Below the pieces are notes generated by a model, which saw only the letters and a program-made list of their open reading frames with translations, made no database searches and was not told the origin of the DNA. Of a stretch of DNA of 51,278 bases, positions 31,660 to 40,096 are shown one piece after another. Position 1 is the first letter of the stretch. Each line of letters begins with the position of its first letter. The position numbers and the translations under genes were made by a program. The stretch spans positions 1-51,278 of the forward strand of contig CAJOIU010000007.1 of the NCBI GenBank assembly GCA_905234855.1, written 5' to 3'. The DNA comes from an uncultured Oscillospiraceae bacterium. GTDB taxonomy: Bacteria > Bacillota > Clostridia > Oscillospirales > Oscillospiraceae.

Positions 31660-32778
31660 ATGGATAAGAACAAAAGCTTCGGCAGCATCGGCACGGCAGC
31701 GCTCGTATGGGGGCAAAGGGCTTTTGCGCTGCTGCGGGCGCTGCGGAGATACCTGTGGCTCGCTGTGGCGGTTGCGGTGCTTTGCGGGTTGATCGCCTTA
31801 GCCGTCACAGCGCTCCAAGCGCCCCGATATGAGGCGTCCGTCCAGTTTTATGTGCGGAACACGGAGACCGACGGCAGCGGTCAGACCACATCGTTCACCG
31901 CCGCGGAGCTTTCCGCGACCTCGCGCCTGATCGGCACCTATCTTGTGATCCTCGACTTTCCCACGACGCTGGAGGCTGTGATCGACGAGGCGCAGCTATC
32001 CTGTTCGGCGGAGGAGCTGAGGGGGATGATCCATGCCGAGGCCGTGGGAACGACACAGATCTTCCGGGTCACCGTAACGGACGGCGATCCTGCGGAGGCG
32101 GCGCGCATCGCGAATGCCATCGGAGCTGTCCTGCCGGAAAAGATCGCAGAGGTGGCCGAGGGAAGCGACGTGCGGGTGGCCGAAAGCGCGTCCGTTCCCG
32201 CGAAACGGGTCGCTCCCGGGTATGGTCGGCATGGGCTTCTGGCGGGGTTCTCGGGCGCCGTCGCGGCGATCCTCGGCATCGCGGCATGGGCTTTGCTGGG
32301 CGACCGGGTGCTCTCTGCAGAGGAGCTTTCGGAGGCTTACAACGGCCTGCGGGTACTGACAGAGAAAAACGGCCTCTATCCCGCCCCGAAACTGGCGGCT
32401 TCGGATGCATGCCGGGTGATCGGCGTGACCGCGGCCGGCCGGGAGACGGATACGATGTACGCCGCCCGACGGCTGGCGGAATCGCTGACGGCTGCGGGGA
32501 GCCGTGCGCGGGCGGTGCAGGCGGATGGGTTCGATCCCTCGCCGGAGCTTCTGGCGGACTGGGATGCGATCCTGCTTGCTCTGTCGCCCGTCACCGAAAC
32601 GCCGGAGGCGCTGCTTGCCTCGCGGCTGTGCGAGGGGATATTCGTTGCCGTGCGGCGAAAGAAAACGAAGCGCTCCATTCTGGCGGATACGGTGCTGCAG
32701 CTTCGGCTGGCGGAACGCCCGATCAGGGGCTTTCTGCTGACGGATCAAGAGGAGGAAAAGCAATGTGTGGAATCGTAG
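31660..32778 (+). CDS. Second polysaccharide co-polymerase with vestigial BY-kinase domain
   Basis: A 372-aa Wzz/CpsC-like membrane protein with helices at about 30-50 and 195-215 and the characteristic start of the periplasmic-side domain, YEASVQFYVRN. It has AELSATSRLIGTYLVIL and IFRVTVTDGDPAEAARIANA as in YveK/CapA. The C-terminal 130 residues keep the outline of a P-loop kinase (IGVTAAGRETDTMYAARRLA, ARAVQADG, DWDAILLALS) but lack the Walker lysine and aspartates. It is thus a second pseudokinase fusion. It lies divergent from its relative at 30168, and its last 16 bases overlap glmS, tying a chain-length protein to amino-sugar synthesis. A start at 31636 is also possible. Confidence 0.72.
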   Translation: MDKNKSFGSIGTAALVWGQRAFALLRALRRYLWLAVAVAVLCGLIALAVTALQAPRYEASVQFYVRNTETDGSGQTTSFTAAELSATSRLIGTYLVILDFPTTLEAVIDEAQLSCSAEELRGMIHAEAVGTTQIFRVTVTDGDPAEAARIANAIGAVLPEKIAEVAEGSDVRVAESASVPAKRVAPGYGRHGLLAGFSGAVAAILGIAAWALLGDRVLSAEELSEAYNGLRVLTEKNGLYPAPKLAASDACRVIGVTAAGRETDTMYAARRLAESLTAAGSRARAVQADGFDPSPELLADWDAILLALSPVTETPEALLASRLCEGIFVAVRRKKTKRSILADTVLQLRLAERPIRGFLLTDQEEEKQCVES

Positions 32779-34631
32779 GGTTCACCGGCCATCATGCCGC
32801 GGCGCCGATCCTGCTGGACGGCTTGGCGCGGCTCGAATACCGCGGGTATGACTCCGCGGGGCTGGCCGTGCGGGACGGGAATAAGCTGGCGGAGGTGGTG
32901 AAGGCCACCGGCAAGCTCAAAAACCTCGCGGAAAAAACCGATAACGGCCGGGCGCTGGCAGGTACCTGCGGTATTGGCCATACCCGCTGGGCGACCCATG
33001 GGGAGCCGAGCCAGTCGAACGCCCATCCCCATGTCAGCGGCAACTGCACCGGCAGCGGTTCGGGTTTGGTGGAATCGAACGTCGTGGGCGTGCATAACGG
33101 CATCATCGAAAACTATGGGGAGTTGAAAGATAAGCTCCTGCGCCACGGCTATGCGTTTTACAGCGACACCGATACGGAGGTCGCCGTGAAGCTGGTGGAC
33201 TACTACTATAAAAAATACGGCATCGGCCCCATCGACGCGCTGGCAAAGACCATGGTGCGCGTGCGGGGCAGCTATGCGCTGGCAGTTATGTTCAAGGATT
33301 ATCCGGGCGAGATCTATGTGGCGCGGAAGGATTCGCCCATGATTCTCGGCGTGGCGGACGGGGAGTCCTATATCGCCTCCGACGTTCCGGCGATCCTCAA
33401 ATATACCCGCAGCGTCTATTATATCGGGAATCTCGAGATGGCGCGGGTGACGCCGGGCGGGGTCGAGTTCTATAATCTCGACGGCGACACCGTTGAAAAG
33501 GAACTCACGGAGATCACATGGGACGCCGAGTCGGCGGAAAAAGGCGGCTTCGAGCATTTCATGATGAAGGAGCTGCACGAGCAGCCGAAGGCCGTGCGGG
33601 ACACCCTCGGCAGCGTGCTGAAGGACGGGAGGCTCGACCTCTCCGCCTTGGGTCTCACCGACGAGGATATCCGCGGGATCTCTCAGATCCATATCGCCGC
33701 CTGCGGCTCGGCATGGCATGTGGGCGTGCAGGCACAGTATATCATCGAGGATATGGTTCGTGTCCCCGTGCGAGTGGAGCTTGCCTCGGAATTTCGCTAT
33801 CGGCGGCTCCTGCTGGCGGAAAACGCGCTGGTAATCGTGATCTCCCAGTCCGGCGAGACGGCGGACAGCCTCGCCGCTCTCCGGGAGGCGAAGAAGCAGG
33901 GGGCGCGGACGTTGGCAGTTGTGAATGTGGTGGGCTCCTCCATCGCCCGGGAGGCGGAGCATGTGTTCTATACGCTGGCCGGGCCGGAGATCGCCGTGGC
34001 CACCACGAAGGCTTATTCCGCGCAGCTTATGGCAATGTATACGCTGGCAGTACAGTTCGGCTATGTCCGGGGCGAGATCAGCGAGGAGGATTATCTCCGC
34101 TATGTGGAGGAGCTGCAGACGATCCCGGACAAGATCGGACGCGTGCTGGAGGATAAGGAGCGCATCCAATGGTTCGCGGCCAAATTCTCCCATGCGAAGG
34201 ATATCTTCTTCATAGGGCGGGGCGTGGACTATGCCATCAGCCTTGAGGGCAGCCTTAAGATGAAGGAGATCAGCTACATCCATTCCGAGGCCTATGCCGC
34301 CGGGGAGCTTAAGCACGGCACCATCAGCCTCGTGGAAAACGGCACGCTGGTGATCGGTGTGCTGACCCAGAAGGAGCTTTTGGAAAAGACCGTCAGTAAC
34401 ATGGCGGAATGCCGCTCCCGGGGCGCGTATCTCATGGGGCTGACCTGCTACGGCAGCTACAGCGTGGAGGATACCGCGGACTTCACGGTCTATATCCCTA
34501 AAACGGATAAGCATTTCACCGGAAGCCTCGCCATCGTTCCGCTGCAGCTTCTCGGCTACTACACCAGCGTGGCGCGGGGGCTTGACGTGGATAAGCCCCG
34601 GAATCTGGCGAAATCTGTCACGGTGGAATAG
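32763..34631 (+). CDS. glmS: Glutamine-fructose-6-phosphate aminotransferase (isomerizing)
   Basis: A 622-aa enzyme that makes glucosamine 6-phosphate from fructose 6-phosphate and glutamine, the entry to UDP-GlcNAc. MCGIVGFTGH places the nucleophile Cys2 of the glutaminase domain directly after the initiator Met. GLARLEYRGYDSAG, GIGHTRWATHGEPS and VHNGIIENY complete that half. Two SIS domains follow (ACGSAWHVG, ISQSGETADSLAAL, TTKAYSAQL), with the invariant end DKPRNLAKSVTVE. The ATG at 32763 overlaps the previous gene and has AGAGGAGG before it. No glmS ribozyme is possible in that position, so the self-cleaving control known in Bacillus is not seen here. Confidence 0.97.
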   Translation: MCGIVGFTGHHAAAPILLDGLARLEYRGYDSAGLAVRDGNKLAEVVKATGKLKNLAEKTDNGRALAGTCGIGHTRWATHGEPSQSNAHPHVSGNCTGSGSGLVESNVVGVHNGIIENYGELKDKLLRHGYAFYSDTDTEVAVKLVDYYYKKYGIGPIDALAKTMVRVRGSYALAVMFKDYPGEIYVARKDSPMILGVADGESYIASDVPAILKYTRSVYYIGNLEMARVTPGGVEFYNLDGDTVEKELTEITWDAESAEKGGFEHFMMKELHEQPKAVRDTLGSVLKDGRLDLSALGLTDEDIRGISQIHIAACGSAWHVGVQAQYIIEDMVRVPVRVELASEFRYRRLLLAENALVIVISQSGETADSLAALREAKKQGARTLAVVNVVGSSIAREAEHVFYTLAGPEIAVATTKAYSAQLMAMYTLAVQFGYVRGEISEEDYLRYVEELQTIPDKIGRVLEDKERIQWFAAKFSHAKDIFFIGRGVDYAISLEGSLKMKEISYIHSEAYAAGELKHGTISLVENGTLVIGVLTQKELLEKTVSNMAECRSRGAYLMGLTCYGSYSVEDTADFTVYIPKTDKHFTGSLAIVPLQLLGYYTSVARGLDVDKPRNLAKSVTVE

Positions 34632-34637
34632 GATGAA

Positions 34638-34659
34638 CACAAGCGCCTTTGCGCTTGTG
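34638..34659 (+). other. Perfect hairpin between glmS and nagB
   Basis: CACAAGCGC (34638-34646) and GCGCTTGTG (34651-34659) close a 4-nt loop. No T-tract follows, so it is more likely an RNA stability or processing element than a terminator. Confidence 0.5.
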
Positions 34660-34696
34660 ATATAAGCGAAATCAATTTTTTAAGGAGAATAGAACG

Positions 34697-35488
34697 ATGA
34701 GAGTAGTTATCCAAGACGATTACGACAAGATGTGCAAATGGGCGGCGGACTATATCGCGGGCAAGATCAACGCCCATAAGGAGGCGAGACCCTTTGTCCT
34801 CGGCCTGCCCACCGGTTCTTCCCCCGTCGGCGTGTATCAGGAGCTCGCCCGGCAAAACAAGGCGGGGGAGGTTTCCTTCGCGAACGTCGTCACCTTCAAT
34901 ATGGACGAGTATCTCGGCCTGCCCCACGAGCATGACCAGAGCTACTGGTATTTCATGCACGACAATTTCTTCGATCACCTTGTGGATATGAAGCCGGAGA
35001 ACATCAATATCCTCAACGGCATGACCGACGATCCCGAGGGCGAATGCGCCCGATATGAGGAGAAGATCGCCTCCTACGGCGGCATCGACCTCTTCATGGG
35101 CGGCATTGGCGTGGACGGCCATCTGGCTTTCAACGAGCCGTTTACCTCGCTTTCTTCCCGCACGGGCGTGCGCGACCTCACCACCGATACCCGCATCGTG
35201 AACTCCCGCTTCTTCGGAAACGATCCCGAGAAGGTGCCTGCCAAGGCGCTTTCCGTTGGCATCGGCACCGTTACGGACTCGAAGGAGGTCCTCGTCCTCA
35301 TCAGCGGCCACAATAAGGCCCGGGCGCTGGCGGCGACGGTGGAGGGCGGCGTCAGCCAGAAATGGACATGCAGCGCCCTGCAGATGCACAACGCGGCCAT
35401 CATCGCCTGCGACGAGGCGGCCTGCGGCGAGCTGACCGTGGACACCTATAAGTATTTCCTCGATATCGAGCGGAAAGAGCGCCTGTAA
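34697..35488 (+). CDS. nagB: Glucosamine-6-phosphate deaminase
   Basis: A 263-aa enzyme that converts glucosamine 6-phosphate to fructose 6-phosphate and ammonia, the reverse of the glmS direction. Motifs are LGLPTGSSPVGVYQEL for the phosphate site, TFNMDEYLGL with the catalytic Asp, DLFMGGIGVDGHLAFNEP with the catalytic His, and SRTGVRDLT nearby. The length is normal and an AAGGAG ribosome binding site lies 8 bases upstream. It usually sits with nagA in amino-sugar catabolism; here it sits inside a biosynthetic cluster with glmS and glmM. Confidence 0.95.
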   Translation: MRVVIQDDYDKMCKWAADYIAGKINAHKEARPFVLGLPTGSSPVGVYQELARQNKAGEVSFANVVTFNMDEYLGLPHEHDQSYWYFMHDNFFDHLVDMKPENINILNGMTDDPEGECARYEEKIASYGGIDLFMGGIGVDGHLAFNEPFTSLSSRTGVRDLTTDTRIVNSRFFGNDPEKVPAKALSVGIGTVTDSKEVLVLISGHNKARALAATVEGGVSQKWTCSALQMHNAAIIACDEAACGELTVDTYKYFLDIERKERL

Positions 35489-35506
35489 GGGAACGGGGGA
35501 CGATCC

Positions 35507-36166
35507 ATGTATACGATCACCGATCTTTACGACCTTGACCACACGCTGGCCAAGGAGTATCTCTCGCAGTTCATCTATCCTTGGGAGGCTCTGGCGGGCA
35601 TCAAGCAGCTCATCCTTGATCTTGGCGCGGCGCTCGATCCCACGGAATATGACGAGGTCTCCGAGCATGTTTGGGTACATAAGACCGCCAAGGTGTTTCC
35701 GTCCGCGTATCTCGGGGCGCCCTGCATCATCGGGCCGAATACCGAGGTGCGCCATTGCGCGTTCATCCGCGGCTCCGCGCTTGTCGGGGCGGACTGCGTC
35801 GTGGGAAACTCCGTGGAGCTCAAAAACGTGATCCTTTTCGATCATGTGCAGACGCCGCACTATAACTATGTCGGCGACAGCATTCTGGGCTATTATTCCC
35901 ATATGGGCGCTGGCTCCATCACCTCTAACGTGAAGTCCGATAAAAAGCTCGTGGTCGTCCATAACGGCACGGAACAGATCGAAACCGGCATCAAGAAATT
36001 TGGCGCGATGCTGGGCGATTATGTGGAGGTGGGCTGCAACGCGGTCTGCAATCCCGGCACGGTCATCGGCCGTCACTCAAACGTCTATCCCACGTCCTGC
36101 GTCCGGGGCGTCGTTCCCGAAAACAGCATCTGGCGGGATAACGGCGAGATCCGCAGCAAGGTCTAA
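35507..36166 (+). CDS. GlmU-like left-handed beta-helix acyltransferase
   Basis: A 219-aa hexapeptide-repeat protein related to the acetyltransferase half of GlmU. After an N-terminal helical part (1-55), left-handed beta-helix repeats begin (VWVHKTAKVFPSAYLGAP, IIGPNTEVRHCAFIRG). The stretch TPHYNYVGDSILGYY keeps the histidine (His118) corresponding to the catalytic base of GlmU, and HMGAGSITSNV the adjoining substrate loop. The N-terminal uridyltransferase domain of GlmU is absent. Acetylation of glucosamine 1-phosphate is the obvious guess given glmS and glmM on either side, but other sugar substrates remain possible. It starts 18 bases after nagB and ends 17 bases before glmM. Confidence 0.8.
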   Translation: MYTITDLYDLDHTLAKEYLSQFIYPWEALAGIKQLILDLGAALDPTEYDEVSEHVWVHKTAKVFPSAYLGAPCIIGPNTEVRHCAFIRGSALVGADCVVGNSVELKNVILFDHVQTPHYNYVGDSILGYYSHMGAGSITSNVKSDKKLVVVHNGTEQIETGIKKFGAMLGDYVEVGCNAVCNPGTVIGRHSNVYPTSCVRGVVPENSIWRDNGEIRSKV

Positions 36167-36183
36167 AACAGGAGGAAAAAGCC

Positions 36184-37530
36184 ATGGGCAAGTATTTCGG
36201 AACCGACGGCTTCCGGGGCGAAGCCAATATCGACCTAAACTACGAGCATGCCATCAAGATTGGCCGCTTCCTCGGCTGGTACTACGGCGCGCGGATGGGC
36301 AAAAAGGCCAAGATCGTCATCGGCAAGGACACGCGGCGTTCGAGCTATATGTTCGAATACGCTCTCTGCACCGGCCTTATGGCCTCCGGCGCGGACGCCT
36401 ATATCATGCACGTCACTACAACGCCCTCCGTTTCCTATATCGCCCGGGTGGACGATTTCGACTGCGGCATCATGATCTCCGCCTCCCATAACCCGTTTTA
36501 CGACAACGGCATCAAGATCGTGAACTCCAACGGCGAGAAGATGGACGAGGAGACCCTGCTGGAGATCGAGAAATACATCGACGGCGAGCTGGAAGTACCC
36601 GTCGCCACGCGGGAACAGATCGGCCGCACTGTGGACTACGTCTCCGGCCGCAACCGCTATATCGGCTATCTGATCTCCATGTCGAAGTTCAGCTTCAAGG
36701 ACGTGAAGGTGGGGCTCGATGTGGCAAACGGCGCGGCATGGTCGATCGCCAAGAGCGTGTTCGACGCGCTGGGCGCAAAGACCTATATCATGAACGCCGA
36801 GCCGGACGGCTATAACATCAACACTGACTGCGGCTCCACCCATATCGAGCATCTGCAGAAGTTCGTGGTGGAAAACGGTCTCGATATCGGCTTTGCCTAT
36901 GACGGCGACGCGGATCGCTGCCTGTGCGTGGACGAGAAGGGAAACGTCGTCACCGGCGACCATATCCTGTATGTCTACGGCCTGTATATGAAGGAGCGCG
37001 GAAAGCTCCTCAACAACAAGGTCGTTACCACCGTCATGTCGAACTTCGGCCTGTATAAGGCGCTGGACGCCGTGGGCATCGAGTATGAGAAGACGAAAGT
37101 GGGCGATAAATACGTCTACGAGAATATGGTGCAGAACGGCCACCGCATCGGCGGCGAGCAGTCCGGTCATATCATCTTCACGAAATACGCCACCACGGGC
37201 GACGGCATCCTCACGAGCCTGAAGCTCATGGAGGTCATGCTGGCGAAGGAGAAGCCCATGAGCGAGTTGGCCGCGCCGGTGGTGTTCTATCCACAGGTGC
37301 TGAAAAACGTCCGGGTGAAATCGAAGCCCGAGGCGCAGAACGATCCCGACGTGCAGGCGGCGGTGGCGAAGGTCGCGGAGGAGTTGGGCGACAGCGGCCG
37401 CATCCTCGTGCGCGAAAGCGGCACGGAGCCGGTCATCCGCGTTATGGTGGAGGCCGACACGGAGGAGATCTGCGAGAAATATGTGGACGGCGTGATCGAC
37501 GTCATCAAGGAAAAGGGTCATCTGGCCTAA
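36184..37530 (+). CDS. glmM: Phosphoglucosamine mutase
   Basis: A 448-aa alpha-phosphohexomutase that interconverts glucosamine 6-phosphate and 1-phosphate. The four domains show YFGTDGFRGEAN at the N-terminus, the phosphoserine loop MISASHNPFYDNGIKI, the Mg-binding FAYDGDADRCL, the sugar loop GGEQSGHII and the phosphate-binding RESGTEPVIRVM. It is the last gene of the co-polymerase/glmS/nagB operon, with AGGAGG before the ATG and a terminator after it. Confidence 0.95.
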   Translation: MGKYFGTDGFRGEANIDLNYEHAIKIGRFLGWYYGARMGKKAKIVIGKDTRRSSYMFEYALCTGLMASGADAYIMHVTTTPSVSYIARVDDFDCGIMISASHNPFYDNGIKIVNSNGEKMDEETLLEIEKYIDGELEVPVATREQIGRTVDYVSGRNRYIGYLISMSKFSFKDVKVGLDVANGAAWSIAKSVFDALGAKTYIMNAEPDGYNINTDCGSTHIEHLQKFVVENGLDIGFAYDGDADRCLCVDEKGNVVTGDHILYVYGLYMKERGKLLNNKVVTTVMSNFGLYKALDAVGIEYEKTKVGDKYVYENMVQNGHRIGGEQSGHIIFTKYATTGDGILTSLKLMEVMLAKEKPMSELAAPVVFYPQVLKNVRVKSKPEAQNDPDVQAAVAKVAEELGDSGRILVRESGTEPVIRVMVEADTEEICEKYVDGVIDVIKEKGHLA

Positions 37531-37546
37531 GGGACAACCCGATAAA

Positions 37547-37590
37547 AAGAGCGGCAGGGAATCCATTGCGGACTCCCTGCCGGCTCGTTT
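37547..37590. terminator. Bidirectional terminator between glmM and ackA
   Basis: CGGCAGGGA (37552-37560) pairs with TCCCTGCCG (37574-37582). The plus-strand tail is GCTCGTTT; the minus strand runs into CTCTTTTTAT, a good T-tract for ackA. Confidence 0.75.
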
Positions 37591-37602
37591 ATGGATGGGA
37601 TA

Positions 37603-38799
37603 TCAGCCCTCAACGAGCGCCTTGGTATCGCGGGCGATGACCAGCTCCTCGTTCGTGGGGATGACCATGACCTTCACCTTGCTGTCGGCGGTGGAGATGA
37701 CGATGTCCTCACCGCGCTTGGCGTTGCACTCCGGGCAGATCTCGATGCCGAGATAGGTCAGGTACTCGCAGATGGCGGCGCGGGTGGAGGCGCTGTTCTC
37801 GCCGATGCCGGCGGTGAAGATGATGCCGTCCACGCCGTTCATGGCGGCGACATAGGAGCCGACCGTCTTGGCGACGGCATAGTGGAACATATCGAGCGCG
37901 AGCGCGGCGCGGTCATTGCCATCGGCCGCGGCGTTGTCGAGATCGCGGAAGTCGCTGGAAACGCCGGAAACGCCCAGTACGCCGGACTTCTTGTTGAGAA
38001 TGTTCGTGAGCTCCTTCACGTCCTTGCCGGTGTTCGCGGCGAGGTACTCAAGGATGGAAACATCGATATCGCCGCAGCGGGTGCCCATGGGCAGGCCAGC
38101 GATGGGGGTGAAGCCCATGGAGGTATCGACGCTCTTGCCGCCGTTGATGGCGCAGATGGAGCTGCCGTTGCCCATGTGGCAGGAGATGAGCTTCAGCTCC
38201 TCGATGGGCTTGCCGAGCATCTCGGCGGCGCGCTTCGACACATAGCGGTGGCTGGTGCCATGGAAGCCGTAGCGGCGAACCTTCAAATCGGAATAATACT
38301 CGTAGGGGATGGCATACATAAACGCTTTGCCGGGCATGGACTGATGGAACGCGGTGTCAAACACGGCGACCTGCGGCACATCGCCCATAACGGCCTTGCA
38401 GGCCTCGATGCCGGTGATGTTCGCGGGGTTGTGGAGCGGGGCGAGGGGGATGCACTCGGCGATGGCGTCCATTACATCGTCATTGATGCGCACGGACTCG
38501 GCAAACTTCTCTCCGCCGTGAACGACACGGTGACCCACGGCACCGATCTCGTCCATGCTTGCCACCACGCCGTATTCCGCGCTGGTGAGCTTGTCCAGCA
38601 CCGCGGCGATGGCCTCGGTATGGGTGGGCATGGCCACGTCCTCGTCGAAGACGGGCTTGCCGTTCTGGGGCTTGTGGGACAGGTGGCCGTCGATGCCGAT
38701 ACGCTCGCACAGACCCTTGGCGAGGAGCTTCTCGCCCTCCATATCCAGAAGCTGATACTTGAGGGAGGAGCTGCCGCAGTTGATGACAAGAATTTTCAT
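37603..38799 (-). CDS. ackA: Acetate kinase
   Basis: A 398-aa enzyme that makes ATP from acetyl phosphate in fermentation, releasing acetate. Signatures are [15 protein letters not shown] at the N-terminus, [35 protein letters not shown] and [10 protein letters not shown], with [14 protein letters not shown] near the C-terminus. The ATG at 38799 is preceded by AAAGGAACC; a much longer frame open upstream lacks support and overlaps tmcAL on the other strand. No pta gene for phosphotransacetylase is present beside it. It is divergent from tmcAL with a promoter for each in the 105-bp gap. Confidence 0.97.
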   Translation of the reverse strand: MKILVINCGSSSLKYQLLDMEGEKLLAKGLCERIGIDGHLSHKPQNGKPVFDEDVAMPTHTEAIAAVLDKLTSAEYGVVASMDEIGAVGHRVVHGGEKFAESVRINDDVMDAIAECIPLAPLHNPANITGIEACKAVMGDVPQVAVFDTAFHQSMPGKAFMYAIPYEYYSDLKVRRYGFHGTSHRYVSKRAAEMLGKPIEELKLISCHMGNGSSICAINGGKSVDTSMGFTPIAGLPMGTRCGDIDVSILEYLAANTGKDVKELTNILNKKSGVLGVSGVSSDFRDLDNAAADGNDRAALALDMFHYAVAKTVGSYVAAMNGVDGIIFTAGIGENSASTRAAICEYLTYLGIEICPECNAKRGEDIVISTADSKVKVMVIPTNEELVIARDTKALVEG

Positions 38800-38816
38800 A
38801 GTCGGTTCCTTTCGTC

Positions 38817-38844
38817 TTGTAAAAAAATTGAAATCGTGTAAAAT
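38817..38844 (+). promoter_or_regulatory. Candidate promoter of tmcAL-prfA
   Basis: TTGTAA (38817-38822), a 16-bp spacer and TAAAAT (38839-38844), facing right in the gap shared with ackA. Confidence 0.5.
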
Positions 38845-38860
38845 ATATGCATACACCACT

Positions 38861-38888
38861 ATTTTACCGCAAATTTGAAAATATGCAA
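38861..38888 (-). promoter_or_regulatory. Candidate promoter of ackA
   Basis: On the minus strand TTGCAT (38883-38888), a 16-bp spacer and TAAAAT (38861-38866), giving a leader of about 55 bases. It overlaps the start of the divergent tmcAL transcript. Confidence 0.5.
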
Positions 38889-38904
38889 GAGGAAGGTGAG
38901 CGTC

Positions 38905-40095
38905 ATGGCCGTGATCGGCGTCGTCGGAGAATTCAATCCGTTCCATTGGGGGCATTTTCGGCATTTCGCGCTCAGCCGGGAGCAGCTCGGCACGGATACG
39001 CCCATCGTGTGCGTCATGAGCGGCGATTTCGTCCAGCGGGGCAGCCCGGCTGCGTTCGATAAGCACGTCCGGGCGGAAACGGCGGCCAAATGCGGCGCCG
39101 ATCTTGTTTTTGAGCTTCCGCTGCCGTGGTGCGTTTCGTCGGCGGAGCGGTTTGCCATGGGAGCGATCGGCCTTTTGGACAGTCTGGGCTTTGTGACGCA
39201 TCTGTCCTTCGGCAGCGAGGTCGGCTCTCTCGCGCCGCTGACGGCGCTGGCGCTGGCCGCCGCCGAGCCGGAGAATATCGACCGCATCAAGGCTCAGATG
39301 ACGGAGGGCATGTCCTTCGCCGCCGCAAGGGAAAAAGTCCTGCATGACGCCCTTGGCGGGGAGGCGAAGCTTCTCGAAACGCCAAACAACGTCCTCGGCG
39401 TCGAGTATCTGAAAGCCCTGTTTGCCTATCGGTCGGCCATGATCCCCATGACCACCAAGCGTACCGGCCCCCAGCACGACAGCGTGACGGACGGCTCCGC
39501 CCGCAGCGCAAGCCAACTCCGCTCCATGATGGAGGCTGGGGAGGATATCTCCCGGTTCGTGCCTCCCGCGGCCCGCTCTATGCCCTTGGAGCAAATGGAC
39601 GCGGGGCATGGCCCCGTCACCATGACATCCATGGAGGACGCCATTATCTCCCGCTTGCGGATGCTGAAGGCGGACGATTTCGCCGCACTGCCGGACGCCA
39701 CGGAGGGGCTGGGCAACCGCCTGTATAAGGCCGTGCGCAGCGAATGCAGCGTGGAAGGCATCCTCTCCGCCGTGAAAACGAAGCGCTATCCCTTGAGCCG
39801 CCTGCGCCGGATGGTGCTGTGCGCGGCGCTGGGCGTCCGCGCCGGGATGGGAGGCGACCGGCCGCCCTATGCCCGGCTGCTGGCCTCCACGGAGCGGGGG
39901 CGGTCGCTGCTGCGGGATTCTTCGGAGGAGCTTCCCATCATAACAAAGCCCGCCGCGGCCAAGGAACTGGAGGGCACCGCCCGGGGCATATTCGAGCTGA
40001 CGGCGGATGCGAGGGATTTCTATGTCCTCGGCTATGGCGTCATCGGCGAAAGGAAGGGCGGTTCCGATTGGCGGACGTCGCCCGCGACCATCTGA
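38905..40095 (+). CDS. tmcAL: tRNA(Met) cytidine acetate ligase
   Basis: A 396-aa member of the TmcAL (YlbM) family, which uses ATP and acetate to make N4-acetylcytidine at the wobble position of elongator tRNA-Met. The nucleotidyltransferase-type site shows [17 protein letters not shown] at the N-terminus and [19 protein letters not shown] beyond it, as in the family. [14 protein letters not shown] and [10 protein letters not shown]-like segments also fit. I use the ATG at 38905, preceded by AGGAAGG; an earlier in-frame start at 38875 is less likely. It neighbours ackA, which produces acetate, and its stop is one base before prfA. Confidence 0.85.
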   Translation: MAVIGVVGEFNPFHWGHFRHFALSREQLGTDTPIVCVMSGDFVQRGSPAAFDKHVRAETAAKCGADLVFELPLPWCVSSAERFAMGAIGLLDSLGFVTHLSFGSEVGSLAPLTALALAAAEPENIDRIKAQMTEGMSFAAAREKVLHDALGGEAKLLETPNNVLGVEYLKALFAYRSAMIPMTTKRTGPQHDSVTDGSARSASQLRSMMEAGEDISRFVPPAARSMPLEQMDAGHGPVTMTSMEDAIISRLRMLKADDFAALPDATEGLGNRLYKAVRSECSVEGILSAVKTKRYPLSRLRRMVLCAALGVRAGMGGDRPPYARLLASTERGRSLLRDSSEELPIITKPAAAKELEGTARGIFELTADARDFYVLGYGVIGERKGGSDWRTSPATI

Positions 40096-40096
40096 T

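Noticed and set aside
32286-32762. N-terminal extension of glmS reaching back to 32286
   Set aside because: GlmS requires Cys directly after the initiator Met, and MCGIVGF with a strong ribosome site is at 32763. The upstream part is an alternative frame of the co-polymerase gene.
32700-32763. glmS ribozyme/riboswitch
   Set aside because: The region before glmS is coding sequence of the previous gene and shows no ribozyme core.
38800-39609. N-terminal extension of ackA
   Set aside because: The open frame continues upstream, but the family start [12 protein letters not shown] with AAAGGAACC is at 38799, and the extension is antisense to tmcAL.
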